Below are positions 25,848-35,241 of a stretch of DNA of 64,000 nucleotides, piece after piece (within the stretch, counting starts at the first letter, position 1; each line of letters starts with the position of its first letter). The notes beneath the pieces were generated by a model. The model did no database searches and was not told where the DNA came from. It was given only the letters and a program-made list of their open reading frames with translations. Made by a program: the position numbers and the translations under genes. The stretch spans positions 2,531,164 through 2,595,163 of the forward strand of contig NZ_JAXQNP010000002.1 in the NCBI RefSeq assembly GCF_034427435.1, written 5' to 3'. Source of the DNA: Nitrospirillum sp034427435. Its GTDB lineage: Bacteria; Pseudomonadota; Alphaproteobacteria; Azospirillales; Azospirillaceae.

Positions 25848-26822
25848 ATGACGACGACGAACGGCAAGACGGCGCTGGTGATCGGGGCCAAGGGCGGGTT
25901 CGGGGGGGCCGTGGCCGCCAGCCTGTTGGCCCAAGGCTGGACGGTGAGGGCGCTGGCCAGGGGCCACGCCACGCGGCAGGACCTGGCCGGCGCCCACTGG
26001 ATCCAGGGTGATGCCCTGAACGCAGCCGACGTGGCCCAGGCCGCCCTGGGCGCGGATGTCATCGTCCACGCTGTGAACCCGCCGGGCTACAAGGATTGGG
26101 GCAAGCTGGTGCTGCCCATGATGGACAACACCATCGCCGCCGCCACGGCGGTGGGCGCCCGCATCGTCCTGCCCGGCACGGTTTACAATTACGGCCCCGA
26201 CGCCCTGCCGGACCTCACGGAGGGATCGCCACAGAACCCCACCACGGTGAAGGGCGGCATCCGGGTGGCCATGGAGCAGCGGTTACGCCAGGCCAGCCAG
26301 AGGGGCGCCCGCGTCCTGATCCTGCGCTGTGGCGACTTCTTCGGGCCGCATGCCGGCAACAACTGGTTCGGCCAGGGCCTGGTGAAGCCGGGCCGGCCGG
26401 TGGCGTCCATCCCCTACCCCGGTCCGCACGCCGTCGGCCACGCCTGGGCCTATCTGCCCGATGCGGCGGAGGCAGTGAGCCAACTTCTGGCGCGGGAAAG
26501 CGAGCTGGCGCCTTTCGAGACCTTCCATTTCGGTGGCCATTGGCTGGAGCCGGGGGTGGAGATGGCCCACGCCATCCAGCGGGTGGTGGTGGCGCGGGGC
26601 GGCAAGCGGCCCGCCATCACCGCCTTCCCCTGGTGGCTGGTGACCCTGGCCTCCCCCGTCGTCACCGTGTTCCGCGAACTGCGCGAGATGCGGTATCTGT
26701 GGCAGCGCCCCGTGCGGCTGGAGAATGCCAAGCTGACCGCCTTCCTGGGGGCCGAGCCGCACACGCCGCTGGACGCGGCGGTGGCCGCCACGCTGGCCGA
26801 CCTGGGATGCCTGCCGGCCTGA
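25848..26822 (+). CDS. NAD(P)-binding extended SDR / epimerase-like protein
   Basis: 324 residues. The Rossmann motif is ALVIGAKGGFGGAVAASLL and a later segment is VIVHAVNPPGYKDWG. TVYNYGPDALPD carries a Tyr at the SDR active-site region; I do not see a clean YxxxK, so NmrA-like or non-classical activity is possible. The ATG at 25848 has GAGGG upstream and is favoured over the in-frame ATG at 25836. It is divergent from the broken LysR gene. The role is unknown. Confidence 0.78.
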   Translation: MTTTNGKTALVIGAKGGFGGAVAASLLAQGWTVRALARGHATRQDLAGAHWIQGDALNAADVAQAALGADVIVHAVNPPGYKDWGKLVLPMMDNTIAAATAVGARIVLPGTVYNYGPDALPDLTEGSPQNPTTVKGGIRVAMEQRLRQASQRGARVLILRCGDFFGPHAGNNWFGQGLVKPGRPVASIPYPGPHAVGHAWAYLPDAAEAVSQLLARESELAPFETFHFGGHWLEPGVEMAHAIQRVVVARGGKRPAITAFPWWLVTLASPVVTVFRELREMRYLWQRPVRLENAKLTAFLGAEPHTPLDAAVAATLADLGCLPA

Positions 26823-26916
26823 CATCGCATCTGGCGCGGGATCGGGACTGGACAAACGCACCTGCATCCAACATCAAATTTTTATTGGATACGAAATCCT
26901 TGAGATGGAGCAGGGA

Positions 26917-28503
26917 ATGAAAAAGATGGCAGGGGTGAACCGGCTGGCGGCGGGCGCGCTGACGGCGGTGCTGATGACCAGCGTGGCGGCCAACGGCTGG
27001 GCCGAGGACAAGAAGGACAAGGGCGGGGAGGACGGGCCCAAGGCGGGTAAGATCGCGGAGCAGATCGAGGCCGCCACCGCCCGCGCCCCCATCGCCGAGA
27101 CGGCCAAGAGCAGCGCCCACACCGTCACCATCCACGGCAAGAGCATCCGTTATCAGGCGACCGCGGGCACCCTGACCATCCGCGACAATGACGGCAAGCC
27201 CACGGCCAGCGTCTTCTATGTCGCCTACACCGCCGACGGCGCGCCGGCGACCAAGCGGCCGGTGACCTTCCTCTACAATGGTGGTCCCGGCTCCGCCAGC
27301 CTGTGGCTGCACATGGGGCTGGGGCCCGTGCGGGTGCGCACCAACGCCCCGGACAACACCCCGCCGGCGCCTTATGTCTATGCCGCCAACGAGGAAAGCA
27401 TCCTCGACAAGACGGACCTGGTGTTCATCGACGCGGTGGAAACCGGGTATTCCCGCGTGCTGGGCGACGCCAAGGGCAAGGACTTCTGGGGCGTGGACCA
27501 GGACGTGGACGCCTTCGCCCGCGCCATCAACCGCTATGTCACCATCAACAACCGCTGGAACTCGCCCAAATTCTTGTTCGGCGAATCCTACGGCACCACC
27601 CGGTCCGCCTCCCTGGCCAACCGGCTGCAGCAGGACGGCATGGATTTGAACGGCGTCGTCCTGCTGTCGTCCATCCTCAATTACGGCATCCGCCAGCCGG
27701 GATTCGACAACATCTACGTCTCTTATCTGCCCAGCTACGCCGCCACCGCCTGGTACCACAACCGCATCCCCAACAAGCCCGCCGACCTGCCGGCCTTCCT
27801 GCAAAAGGTACGGGAGTATGCGCGCGGCCCCTACACCGTGGCGCTGGCCAAGGGCCAGGACATCACGCCGGAGGAGGAGGACGCGGTGGCCAAGCAGCTG
27901 GCGGCCTATACCGGCCTGTCGGTCGATTATCTGAAGCACGCCAAGCTGCGCGTCAGCCTGCAGCGCTTCCGCAAGGAACTGCTGCGCGACAAGGAACAGA
28001 CGGTGGGCCGGTTCGACAGCCGCTTCCTGGGCGTGGATAGTGACGCGGCCGGCGAAGGGCCGGAGTACGACGCCTCCTCCAGCGCGGTGACCAGCGCCTT
28101 CATCTCCAGCCAGCGCGCCTACATCAACGGCGACCTGGGCTACAAGACCGACCTGGATTACCGCCGCAGCGCGGAGGGGGCCATCGGCCAGTGGGACTGG
28201 CACCACAAGATCGGCGGCCGCCGCATGGAAACGCCAGACGTGGCCCTGGACCTGGCGGAGGCCATGCGCCAGAATCCGCACCTGCAACTGCTGTCGCTCA
28301 ACGGCTGGTACGACATGGCCACGCCGTTCTTCGGCACGGAGTATGACATCGGCCACATGCAGCTGGAGCCCGCCCAGCGCAAAAACGTGACCTTCAAGTA
28401 TTACCCCTCGGGCCACATGGTCTATCTGAACCCCGAGGCGCTGAAGCAGATGATCGCCGACCTCGACGCCTTCTACGACAAGGCGGCCCCCGCATCCCCG
28501 TAA
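26917..28503 (+). CDS. S10-like serine carboxypeptidase, copy 1
   Basis: 528 residues. Signal peptide KKMAGVNRLAAGALTAVLMTSVAANGWA, then a charged KKDKGGEDGPK linker. The S10 triad is visible: FLFGESYGTTR (Ser224), GWYDMATP (Asp) and YPSGHMVY (His). NGGPGSASLWLHMG matches the oxyanion-hole NGGPG motif of serine carboxypeptidases. The enzyme would act in the periplasm or outside the cell, removing C-terminal residues from peptides. GGAGCAGGGA precedes the ATG. A paralogue follows at once, making a tandem pair. Confidence 0.87.
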   Translation: MKKMAGVNRLAAGALTAVLMTSVAANGWAEDKKDKGGEDGPKAGKIAEQIEAATARAPIAETAKSSAHTVTIHGKSIRYQATAGTLTIRDNDGKPTASVFYVAYTADGAPATKRPVTFLYNGGPGSASLWLHMGLGPVRVRTNAPDNTPPAPYVYAANEESILDKTDLVFIDAVETGYSRVLGDAKGKDFWGVDQDVDAFARAINRYVTINNRWNSPKFLFGESYGTTRSASLANRLQQDGMDLNGVVLLSSILNYGIRQPGFDNIYVSYLPSYAATAWYHNRIPNKPADLPAFLQKVREYARGPYTVALAKGQDITPEEEDAVAKQLAAYTGLSVDYLKHAKLRVSLQRFRKELLRDKEQTVGRFDSRFLGVDSDAAGEGPEYDASSSAVTSAFISSQRAYINGDLGYKTDLDYRRSAEGAIGQWDWHHKIGGRRMETPDVALDLAEAMRQNPHLQLLSLNGWYDMATPFFGTEYDIGHMQLEPAQRKNVTFKYYPSGHMVYLNPEALKQMIADLDAFYDKAAPASP

Positions 28504-28532
28504 GAGGCCGCGCCTTAAGCGGACAAACCAAA

Positions 28533-28573
28533 CTGGGGCCGGCACTGCATCGGGTTGATGCGGCCGGCTCCAG
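28533..28573 (+). terminator. Hairpin between the two S10 genes
   Basis: Outer arms CTGGGGCCGGC / GCCGGCTCCAG (one mismatch) enclose an inner GCATC / GATGC stem. There is no T-run. The downstream copy also has its own possible promoter, with TATAAT at 28628-28633 and a weak -35. Confidence 0.5.
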
Positions 28574-28689
28574 CCCCTGCGACAAAAAGGCGGGACGCTG
28601 AAAAACCGGGGCAGACACGCGACGTGTTATAATATTACATTCCCTGCTATCGAGCCCTAGCATGTCGGGTTTTCAACAGGGAGTAGGGA

Positions 28690-30273
28690 ATGCGTAAAAC
28701 GGTCGTGGCCGCACTGACGGCAGCGCTGTTGACCTCCGTCGCCGTGGCCGGATGGGCGAGCGGCGCCGAGGACAAGAAGGACAAGGGCGGGGACGACGCG
28801 CCCAAGAACGAAAAGGTGGCGGAACAGATCGAGGCGGCCACCGCCCGCGCGCCGGTGACGGAATCCTCGAAGACCACGTCCCACACCGTCACCATCAAGG
28901 GCAAGAGCATCCGCTATCAGGCGACCGCCGGCACCCTGACCATCCGCGACAACGACGGCAAGCCCACCGCCAGCGTCTTCTATGTCGCCTACACGGCCGA
29001 GGGCGCGTCGCCGGCCAAGCGGCCGGTCACCTTCCTGTACAACGGCGGCCCGGGATCGGCCAGCCTGTGGCTGCACATGGGGTCGTTCGGGCCCATCCGC
29101 GTGCGTACGGCCAGCCCGGACAACAACGCCCCGGCGCCCTATAACTTCAGCGCCAACGACGACAGCCTGCTGGACAAGACCGACCTGGTGTTCATCGACG
29201 CCATCGGCACCGGCTATTCCCGCCCCCTGGGCGAGGCCAAGGGCAAGGACTTCTGGGGCGTGGACCAGGACGTGGACGGCTTCGCCCGGGCCATCGGCCG
29301 CTATGTCACGCTCAACAACCGCTGGAACTCGCCCAAATTCCTGTTCGGCGAGTCCTACGGCACCACCCGGTCCGCCGCCCTGTCCAACCGGCTGCAGCAG
29401 GACGGCATGGATCTGAACGGCGTCATCCTGCTGTCCTCCATCCTGAACTACGGCATCGGGCAGCCGGGCTATGACGAGGGCTACATCGCCTTCCTGCCCA
29501 GCTATGCCGCCACCGCCTGGTATCACAACCGCATCCCCAACAAGCCCGCCGACCTGGCGGCCTTCGTGCAACAGGTGCGCGTCTTCGCGCGCGGTCCCTA
29601 CGCCGCCGCCCTGGCCAAGGGCCAGACCATCACGCCCGAGGAGGAGGACGCGGTGGCCAAGCAGATGTCCGCCCTGACCGGCCTGTCGGTCGATTACCTG
29701 AAGCGGGCCAAGCTGCGCGTCGACCTGTTCCGCTTCCAGAAGGAGCTGCTGCGCGACAAGCGGCAGACGGTGGGCCGCTTCGACAGCCGTTTCCTGGGCG
29801 TGGACACGGACGCCGCCGGCGAGGGGCCGGAATACGACCCCTCCGACAGCGCCATCAACAGCGCCTTCATCTCCAGCCTGCGCGCCTACCTGGGCGGCGA
29901 GTTGGGCTACAAGACGGATCTGGAGTACCGCGTGGGGTCCGACGAGGCCAATGAGCAGTGGGACTGGCACCACAAGGTGCCCAGCGTGGGCCGAATGGAG
30001 GTGCCGGACGTGGCCCTCGATCTCAGCCTGGCCATGCGCCAGAACCCGCACCTGCAGGTGCTGTCGCTGAACGGCTATTACGACATGGCGACGCCGTTCT
30101 TCGCCACGGAGTACGACATCAACCACATGGCCCTGGAACCGGCGCAGCGGAAGAACCTGACGTTCAAGTACTACCCGTCCGGGCACATGATCTACCTGAA
30201 CCCCGACGCGCTGAAGCAACTGGTCGTCGACCTGGACGCCTTCTACGACAAGACGGCCCCGGGCGGCGCGTAA
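28690..30273 (+). CDS. S10-like serine carboxypeptidase, copy 2
   Basis: 527 residues and clearly a tandem paralogue of the previous gene, with long identical stretches such as SIRYQATAGTLTIRDNDGKP. The signal peptide is RKTVVAALTAALLTSVAVAGWAS. Triad motifs are GESYGTTR (Ser222), GYYDMATP (Asp) and YPSGHMIY (His). The pair probably differs in peptide preference. It is followed by the S9 peptidase 118 bp downstream. Confidence 0.87.
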   Translation: MRKTVVAALTAALLTSVAVAGWASGAEDKKDKGGDDAPKNEKVAEQIEAATARAPVTESSKTTSHTVTIKGKSIRYQATAGTLTIRDNDGKPTASVFYVAYTAEGASPAKRPVTFLYNGGPGSASLWLHMGSFGPIRVRTASPDNNAPAPYNFSANDDSLLDKTDLVFIDAIGTGYSRPLGEAKGKDFWGVDQDVDGFARAIGRYVTLNNRWNSPKFLFGESYGTTRSAALSNRLQQDGMDLNGVILLSSILNYGIGQPGYDEGYIAFLPSYAATAWYHNRIPNKPADLAAFVQQVRVFARGPYAAALAKGQTITPEEEDAVAKQMSALTGLSVDYLKRAKLRVDLFRFQKELLRDKRQTVGRFDSRFLGVDTDAAGEGPEYDPSDSAINSAFISSLRAYLGGELGYKTDLEYRVGSDEANEQWDWHHKVPSVGRMEVPDVALDLSLAMRQNPHLQVLSLNGYYDMATPFFATEYDINHMALEPAQRKNLTFKYYPSGHMIYLNPDALKQLVVDLDAFYDKTAPGGA

Positions 30274-30285
30274 GGCATGAACGGC

Positions 30286-30313
30286 CGGCCCCGCCTGCCG
30301 CTGGGCGGGGCCG
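30286..30313 (+). terminator. GC hairpin after S10 copy 2
   Basis: Ten-bp arms CGGCCCCGCC / GGCGGGGCCG with an 8-nt loop, 12 bp past the stop. No T-run follows, so the S9 gene may still be cotranscribed in part. Confidence 0.45.
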
Positions 30314-30391
30314 CCCCCATCCTGACGCCCTGATCCGATCACTGGACACCGCTCAAAGCCGGGCGGCCAAAAACGACTTGCGAGGATAACG

Positions 30392-32425
30392 ATGCGCTCT
30401 TCCGTACTGGCGTTGGCCCTGCTGCTGGGCACCACCTCCCTCACCATGGCCGCCCCGCCCGCCCCGGCCACCAGCCCGGCCGCCCCGCTGATCGAACGCG
30501 CCAAGTTCTTCGGCAACCCCAGCCGCACCCAGGCCAAGCTGAGCCCCGACGGCAAGTGGCTGTCCTGGATCGCGCCGCGCGACGGCGTGCTGAACATCTG
30601 GGTGGCGCCCGCCAGCGACCCCACCAAGGCGAAGGCCCTGACGGCGGAAAAGGTCCGCCCCATCCGCCAGTATTTCTGGGCGCCCGACGGCAAGATGATC
30701 CTGTTCGTCAACGACAAGGGCGGGGATGAGAACTTCGTCCTCTACGGCGTCACGGTCGCCACGGGCGAACAGCGCACCCTGACGCCGCAGGAAAAGACGC
30801 GCGTCGACATCGTCGGCACCAGCCACCGCATCAAGGACCGCATCCTGGTCGGCCTGAACAACCGCGACCCCAAGTGGTTCGACATCTACAGCCTGGACCT
30901 GGCCAAGGGCGCCTTGACCCTGGTGTTCAAGAACGATGGCTATGCCGGCGTCACGGCGGACGAGGACCTCAAGATCCGGCTGGCGGGGAAATCCCGCCCC
31001 GATGGCGGCACCGACTTCTTCCGCGTGGTCGACAATAAGGTTGAAGCCCAGCCGCTGGGCGCGGTCGGGCTGGAGGACAGCCTGACCACCAATGCCCTGG
31101 GCTATACCGAGGACGGCAAGACCCTGTACTGGATCGATAGCCGCGGCCGCGACACCGCCGCGCTGATCGCCCAGGACGCCGCCACCGGCGCCACCCAGGT
31201 GGTGGGCCAGAACGCCAAGGCCGATGTGGGCGAGATCCTGGCCGATCCCAAGACCGGCGTGGTCCAGGCCTATGCCGTCGACTACCTGCGCACGGAATGG
31301 ACGGCGCTGGATTCCAAGATCGGCGCCGAGCTGGACTTCCTGAAGTCCCAGCTGAAGGGCGACATCCACGTCACCAGCCGCACCGACGACGACAGCGCCT
31401 GGATCGTGGTGGTGGACCCGGTCACGGCGCCGGCGGCGACATACCGCTTCGACCGCAAGGCCCACACCCTGACCAAGCTGTTTGTCAACCGGCCGGAGCT
31501 GGAGGGCGCCGACCTCGCCGCCATGCATCCGGTAGAGATCAAGGCGCGCGACGGCTTGACCTTGGTCTCCTACCTCACCCTGCCGGCCGGGGCCGACGGC
31601 AAGGGCGACGGCCATCCCGACCAGCCCCTGCCCCTGGTGCTGTTCGTCCATGGCGGCCCCTGGGCGCGCGACGGCTACGGCTACAACGGCTATCATCAGT
31701 GGCTGGCCAATCGCGGCTATGCCGTGCTGTCGGTCAACTATCGCGGCTCCACCGGCTTCGGGAAGAACTTCATCACCGCCGGCAACCTGCAATGGGGCCG
31801 CAAGATGCACGACGACCTGATCGACGCCGTCGACTGGGCCGTCGGCCAGGGCATCACCACCAAGGACAAGGTGGCCATCATGGGCGGGTCCTATGGTGGC
31901 TATGCCACCCTCGCGGGCTTGACCTTCACCCCCGACGCCTTCGCCTGCGGCGTGGACATCGTCGGGCCCAGCAACCTGGCCACCCTGCTGAAGACCATCC
32001 CGCCCTATTGGGAGGCCGGCAAGCAGCAGTTCTACAAGCGCATGGGCGACCCCACGACGGAGGACGGCCGCCAGCTGCTGCACGACGCCTCCCCCCTGTT
32101 CAAGGCGGCGGCCATCAAGAAGCCGCTGCTGATCGGCCAGGGCGCCAACGACCCCCGCGTCAACCAGGCGGAATCGGACCAGATCGTGAAGGCGATGAAG
32201 GAGAAGAACATCCCCGTCACCTACATCCTGTTCCCTGACGAGGGCCACGGCTTCGCCCGGCCGGAGAACAGCATCGCCTTCAACGCCGCCGCCGAACAGT
32301 TCCTGGGCGCCTGCCTGGGCGGCCGCGCCGAACCCTTCGGCACGGCGCTGAAGGGCTCCAGCATCACCGTGCCGGACGGCGCGCAGTTCACGCCGGGCCT
32401 GGCGGCGGCACTGGCGGCGAAGTAA
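30392..32425 (+). CDS. S9-family prolyl oligopeptidase / acylaminoacyl-peptidase
   Basis: 677 residues with a signal peptide (RSSVLALALLLGTTSLTMAAP). An N-terminal beta-propeller region (for example KLSPDGKWLSWIAPRDGVLNIWV) precedes the C-terminal alpha/beta hydrolase domain. The triad is Ser500 in GGSYGGY, Asp587 in NDPRV and His619 in EGHGF, with VNYRGSTGFGKNF as the oxyanion region. It would cleave short peptides in the periplasm, complementing the two S10 enzymes upstream. Confidence 0.92.
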   Translation: MRSSVLALALLLGTTSLTMAAPPAPATSPAAPLIERAKFFGNPSRTQAKLSPDGKWLSWIAPRDGVLNIWVAPASDPTKAKALTAEKVRPIRQYFWAPDGKMILFVNDKGGDENFVLYGVTVATGEQRTLTPQEKTRVDIVGTSHRIKDRILVGLNNRDPKWFDIYSLDLAKGALTLVFKNDGYAGVTADEDLKIRLAGKSRPDGGTDFFRVVDNKVEAQPLGAVGLEDSLTTNALGYTEDGKTLYWIDSRGRDTAALIAQDAATGATQVVGQNAKADVGEILADPKTGVVQAYAVDYLRTEWTALDSKIGAELDFLKSQLKGDIHVTSRTDDDSAWIVVVDPVTAPAATYRFDRKAHTLTKLFVNRPELEGADLAAMHPVEIKARDGLTLVSYLTLPAGADGKGDGHPDQPLPLVLFVHGGPWARDGYGYNGYHQWLANRGYAVLSVNYRGSTGFGKNFITAGNLQWGRKMHDDLIDAVDWAVGQGITTKDKVAIMGGSYGGYATLAGLTFTPDAFACGVDIVGPSNLATLLKTIPPYWEAGKQQFYKRMGDPTTEDGRQLLHDASPLFKAAAIKKPLLIGQGANDPRVNQAESDQIVKAMKEKNIPVTYILFPDEGHGFARPENSIAFNAAAEQFLGACLGGRAEPFGTALKGSSITVPDGAQFTPGLAAALAAK

Positions 32426-32491
32426 CGGCGCCAGCGGGATGACGGGATGGGCACCGATAGGGCGCCCATCCCTCCCATCACAAGAATGCAA

Positions 32492-32513
32492 TTGCGATCC
32501 GTTATCACTCTCA
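32492..32513. promoter_or_regulatory. Candidate Fur-like box upstream of TonB receptor
   Basis: A TTGCGATCCGTTATCA-like stretch (continuing to 32513) resembles the Fur-type GCGA-TNNTTATCA pattern found before TonB receptors. It lies about 43 bp before the receptor start. The match is visual only. Confidence 0.3.
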
Positions 32514-32555
32514 CTATGAAGGAGCCCGTCACCGCCTTACCGAATGGAACCCCCA

Positions 32556-34742
32556 ATGAAAACGCGCGCCGCCGTGTCGCTTCTGGCCCTGCTAACGGCC
32601 CTGCACTATTCCCAGCGGGCCCAGGCCGCCGATGCCGTCGGCGCCCCTGCGGAAACAGTGGATGCGATGGGAACCACCTCTGGGGGAACCGCCCCTGGGG
32701 GGACCGACGCCGGCCAGGAAAAGGCGCTGGACGACATCATCGTGAGCGGCACGCAGGCCCCCTCCTTCAAGGCGGAGGTGGTGCAGGTCGGCGCCTTCCG
32801 GAACCAGTCGCTGCTGGATACACCGCTGACGGTGTCCATCCTGCCGCGCGCCCTGCTGGACGCGCAGGGGGCGCAGGGGCTGGACGACGCGCTGCGCAAC
32901 ACGCCGGGCGTCACCCAGCAATCCACCAGCCCGCTGACCAGCAACAACTTCGTGTCGCGCGGCGTGCTGATGAACGCGCGCACCAACTATCGCCTGAACG
33001 GCTCCCTGCCCATCATCAACCTGGGCCCCATCCCCATTGAGAACAAGCAGCGGGTCGAACTGCTGAAGGGCGTGTCCGCCCTCTACTACGGCATCAGCAC
33101 GCCCTCGGGCATCGTCAACGTGGTGACCAAGCGGGCGGGCCCCGACCCCGTCACCAGCTTCACCATGAACGGCGACGGCAACGGCAGCTTCGGCAGCGGC
33201 TTCGATATCGGGCGGGAGTTCGGCGACCACAACGAATACGGCGCCCGCGTCAACGGTTACGCCTCGCGCATCGGCACGCCAGTGAACGACGTGGACGGCC
33301 GGCGCTGGCTGATGAGCGGCGCCTTCGACTGGCGCGCCACCGAACGGCTGACCTTCAAGCTGGACACCGAATACTATCGCCGCGAGATGGATGAGCCGGG
33401 CGGCGTCACCCTGCCCAGCGCCGTGGGCGCCAAGAACGGCAATGGTGGCACCATCACCCTCCCCGCCGTGCCCGACCCCACGCTGCGCCTGGCGCCGCTG
33501 AACGCCCCGTACAACACCTGGGCCACCAACGTGGTGGGCCGCGCCGATTACGCCATCACCGACGACTGGTCGGCGCGTGCGGAATTTGGCGTCGCCTCCA
33601 CCCGGCGGCAGCGCACCATCGCCAACCTGGGCTCCGTCAACCTTGCCACCGGCGCCGGCACCATCACCGGCACCTACACGCCCGACCAGGAATACCGCAA
33701 CCAGAACCTGCGGCTGGAGGTGTCGGGCAAGCTTGACACCGGCCCCGTCAGCCATGAACTGCTGGTGGGTTTCAGCCGCAACCGCCAGACCCAGGAGGAC
33801 CAGCACCAGCAGTCCTACGTCGGGGTGAAGCAGAACCTGTACGACCCGCTGACCATTCCCTATGACAGCCTGAAGTTCACCACCACCAAGTTGAACGCCG
33901 GCAGCGTGAACATCGACACCGGCGGCTATGTCATGGACATGGCGCACCTCGGCGAGAACTGGCTGCTGATCGCCGGGGCCCGCTATGTCGATTACGACAC
34001 CGCCTCCGCCGCCCGGAACTACGCCGTGCAGACGGTCACCCCGACCGCCGGCCTGGTTTACAAGCTGACGCCGAAGTCCAGCCTGTACGCCACCTATATC
34101 GAGGGGCTGGAGAGCGCCGGCACCGCACCCGACGGCACCACCAACGCCGGCAGCATCCTGGACCCGGTGGTGAGCAAGCAGGTGGAAGTGGGCGGCCGCA
34201 TGGAAGTGGGCGGGGCGATGATGTCGCTAGCCTGGTTCCATATCGAGCGGGGCCTGGCCTACACCGACGTCCACAACACCTATGTCGTCAACGGCACCGC
34301 CGTGCATCAGGGCGTGGAAGCCTCCATCCAGGGGGAGGTTTTGCCCGACGTGTCGCTGCTGGTCAGCGGCCAGTATCTGAACGCCCTGCAGGAGAACACG
34401 GGCAACGTGTTCCAGGACGGCCGGCGGGTGGAGAACACGCCACGCTGGTCCGGCTCCGTCTTCGCGGAGTACCACCCAGACTTCCTGGGCGGGGTGGCCC
34501 TGAACGCCGGCGTCTACTACACCGGCGACCGCGCGGCGGAGGCGCAGAACCGCGCCTATCTGCCCGCCTACACCACGCTCAGCCTGGGCGCCAGCTACAA
34601 GACTGAGGTACGGGGAAGCGGGCTGACCCTGCGCGTCAACGCCGACAACGTGACCAACGAACGCTATTGGGCCACCGGCGGCACCACGCTCTATGCCGGC
34701 ATGCCGGCGACGGTGCGCTTCTCCGCCTCGCTGGATCTGTAA
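32556..34742 (+). CDS. TonB-dependent (siderophore-type) outer-membrane receptor
   Basis: About 728 residues. Signal peptide to RAQAADA, then the plug domain with LLDTPLTVSILPRALLDAQGAQGLDDALRNTPGVTQQS, NFVSRGVLMNARTNYRLNG, and RVELLKGVSALYYGISTPSGIVNVVTKRA, the classic plug end of the siderophore receptor group. The barrel ends in TVRFSASLDL. It imports a ligand into the periplasm using TonB energy. The next gene downstream is leuA with its own leader; the receptor has its own hairpin at 34755-34781. Physical closeness to the S10 and S9 peptidases suggests a peptide, while its sequence type suggests a siderophore. Confidence 0.92.
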   Translation: MKTRAAVSLLALLTALHYSQRAQAADAVGAPAETVDAMGTTSGGTAPGGTDAGQEKALDDIIVSGTQAPSFKAEVVQVGAFRNQSLLDTPLTVSILPRALLDAQGAQGLDDALRNTPGVTQQSTSPLTSNNFVSRGVLMNARTNYRLNGSLPIINLGPIPIENKQRVELLKGVSALYYGISTPSGIVNVVTKRAGPDPVTSFTMNGDGNGSFGSGFDIGREFGDHNEYGARVNGYASRIGTPVNDVDGRRWLMSGAFDWRATERLTFKLDTEYYRREMDEPGGVTLPSAVGAKNGNGGTITLPAVPDPTLRLAPLNAPYNTWATNVVGRADYAITDDWSARAEFGVASTRRQRTIANLGSVNLATGAGTITGTYTPDQEYRNQNLRLEVSGKLDTGPVSHELLVGFSRNRQTQEDQHQQSYVGVKQNLYDPLTIPYDSLKFTTTKLNAGSVNIDTGGYVMDMAHLGENWLLIAGARYVDYDTASAARNYAVQTVTPTAGLVYKLTPKSSLYATYIEGLESAGTAPDGTTNAGSILDPVVSKQVEVGGRMEVGGAMMSLAWFHIERGLAYTDVHNTYVVNGTAVHQGVEASIQGEVLPDVSLLVSGQYLNALQENTGNVFQDGRRVENTPRWSGSVFAEYHPDFLGGVALNAGVYYTGDRAAEAQNRAYLPAYTTLSLGASYKTEVRGSGLTLRVNADNVTNERYWATGGTTLYAGMPATVRFSASLDL

Positions 34743-34754
34743 GTTCCCTGGGGC

Positions 34755-34781
34755 GCCGGGCGGCGACAACGCCGCCCCGGC
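34755..34781 (+). terminator. Terminator-like hairpin after the TonB receptor
   Basis: GCCGGGCGGCG / CGCCGCCCCGGC arms with a one-base bulge and an ACAA tetraloop, starting 12 bp after the stop. It separates the receptor from the leuA leader. Confidence 0.55.
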
Positions 34782-34895
34782 TTCCAGCCCGGCGTCCGGC
34801 ACGGTCGAAACGGTCAAAGATTGTCGCCACCGCCCTGGCATCGACCCTTTGATACCCAAGCATGCCTTGCCTGGAAATTTCGTGAGCATGTCCGC

Positions 34896-34926
34896 TTGAC
34901 ACGCCGGCCGGATGCCGCTTTTATCC
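34896..34926 (+). promoter_or_regulatory. Predicted promoter for the leuL-leuA transcript
   Basis: A consensus TTGACA (34896-34901) is followed 17-19 nt later by TTTTATCC (34919-34926) as an extended -10. Transcription would begin near 34930, only a few bases before the leuL ATG at 34935, so the leader peptide may be translated from a leaderless transcript. Confidence 0.6.
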
Positions 34927-34934
34927 TGGGCATC

Positions 34935-34985
34935 ATGACCGTGACCACGAACACCCTGCTGCTCCTTATGAACCCGGCCTCCTGA
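34935..34985 (+). CDS. leuL: leu operon leader peptide (16 aa, four Leu codons in a row)
   Basis: The frame encodes MTVTTNTLLLLMNPAS then TGA, with consecutive CTG CTG CTC CTT codons at 34956-34967. A run of Leu codons in a tiny frame directly upstream of leuA is the hallmark of leucine-dependent transcription attenuation. The stop is followed by 256 nt before leuA, which holds several hairpins. Ribosome stalling at the Leu codons when Leu-tRNA is scarce would favour an antiterminator. Control by attenuation is inferred; no expression data are available. Confidence 0.8.
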   Translation: MTVTTNTLLLLMNPAS

Positions 34986-35241
34986 GAGGACCGGGCATCT
35001 CGTCATAAGTTTGCGCAAGGTTCGTGAGTTTCCCCCATGTCATGTCCTATAGCCCCCGGGGCCGCCCCCAAGGGCTCTTCTGCCAAAGCCAGCACCGCCG
35101 CCGCCAGCGCCCAGCCGCTGGCCCTTGCCGCGCGCCTGCGCCTTACTGGCGGTCGCCGGGCCTGACGGCCATCCGGCGGCTGTAGATCTGGCCGTATTCA
35201 TCTCCCCCGACTGAATACCTTAAAGCAGAGACGCCCTGACC
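34986..35241 (+). promoter_or_regulatory. leuA leader / attenuator region
   Basis: The region between leuL and leuA contains a hairpin at 35051-35076 (AGCCC / GGGCT with an inner GGGG / CCCC) and another at 35103-35122 (GCCAGCG / CGCTGGC). No long T-run follows either, so which is the terminator cannot be settled by eye. An in-frame stretch from the ATG at 35037 to 35165 (42 codons, Ala-rich) is probably not a gene. Confidence 0.45.

Noticed and set aside
28657..30717. Long minus-strand frame opposite the second S10 gene
   Set aside because: Shadow of the peptidase; no domain and no ribosome-binding site.
35037..35165. 42-codon Ala-rich frame between leuL and leuA
   Set aside because: No ribosome-binding site and low complexity; it overlaps leader hairpins. 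High GC gives such frames by chance.
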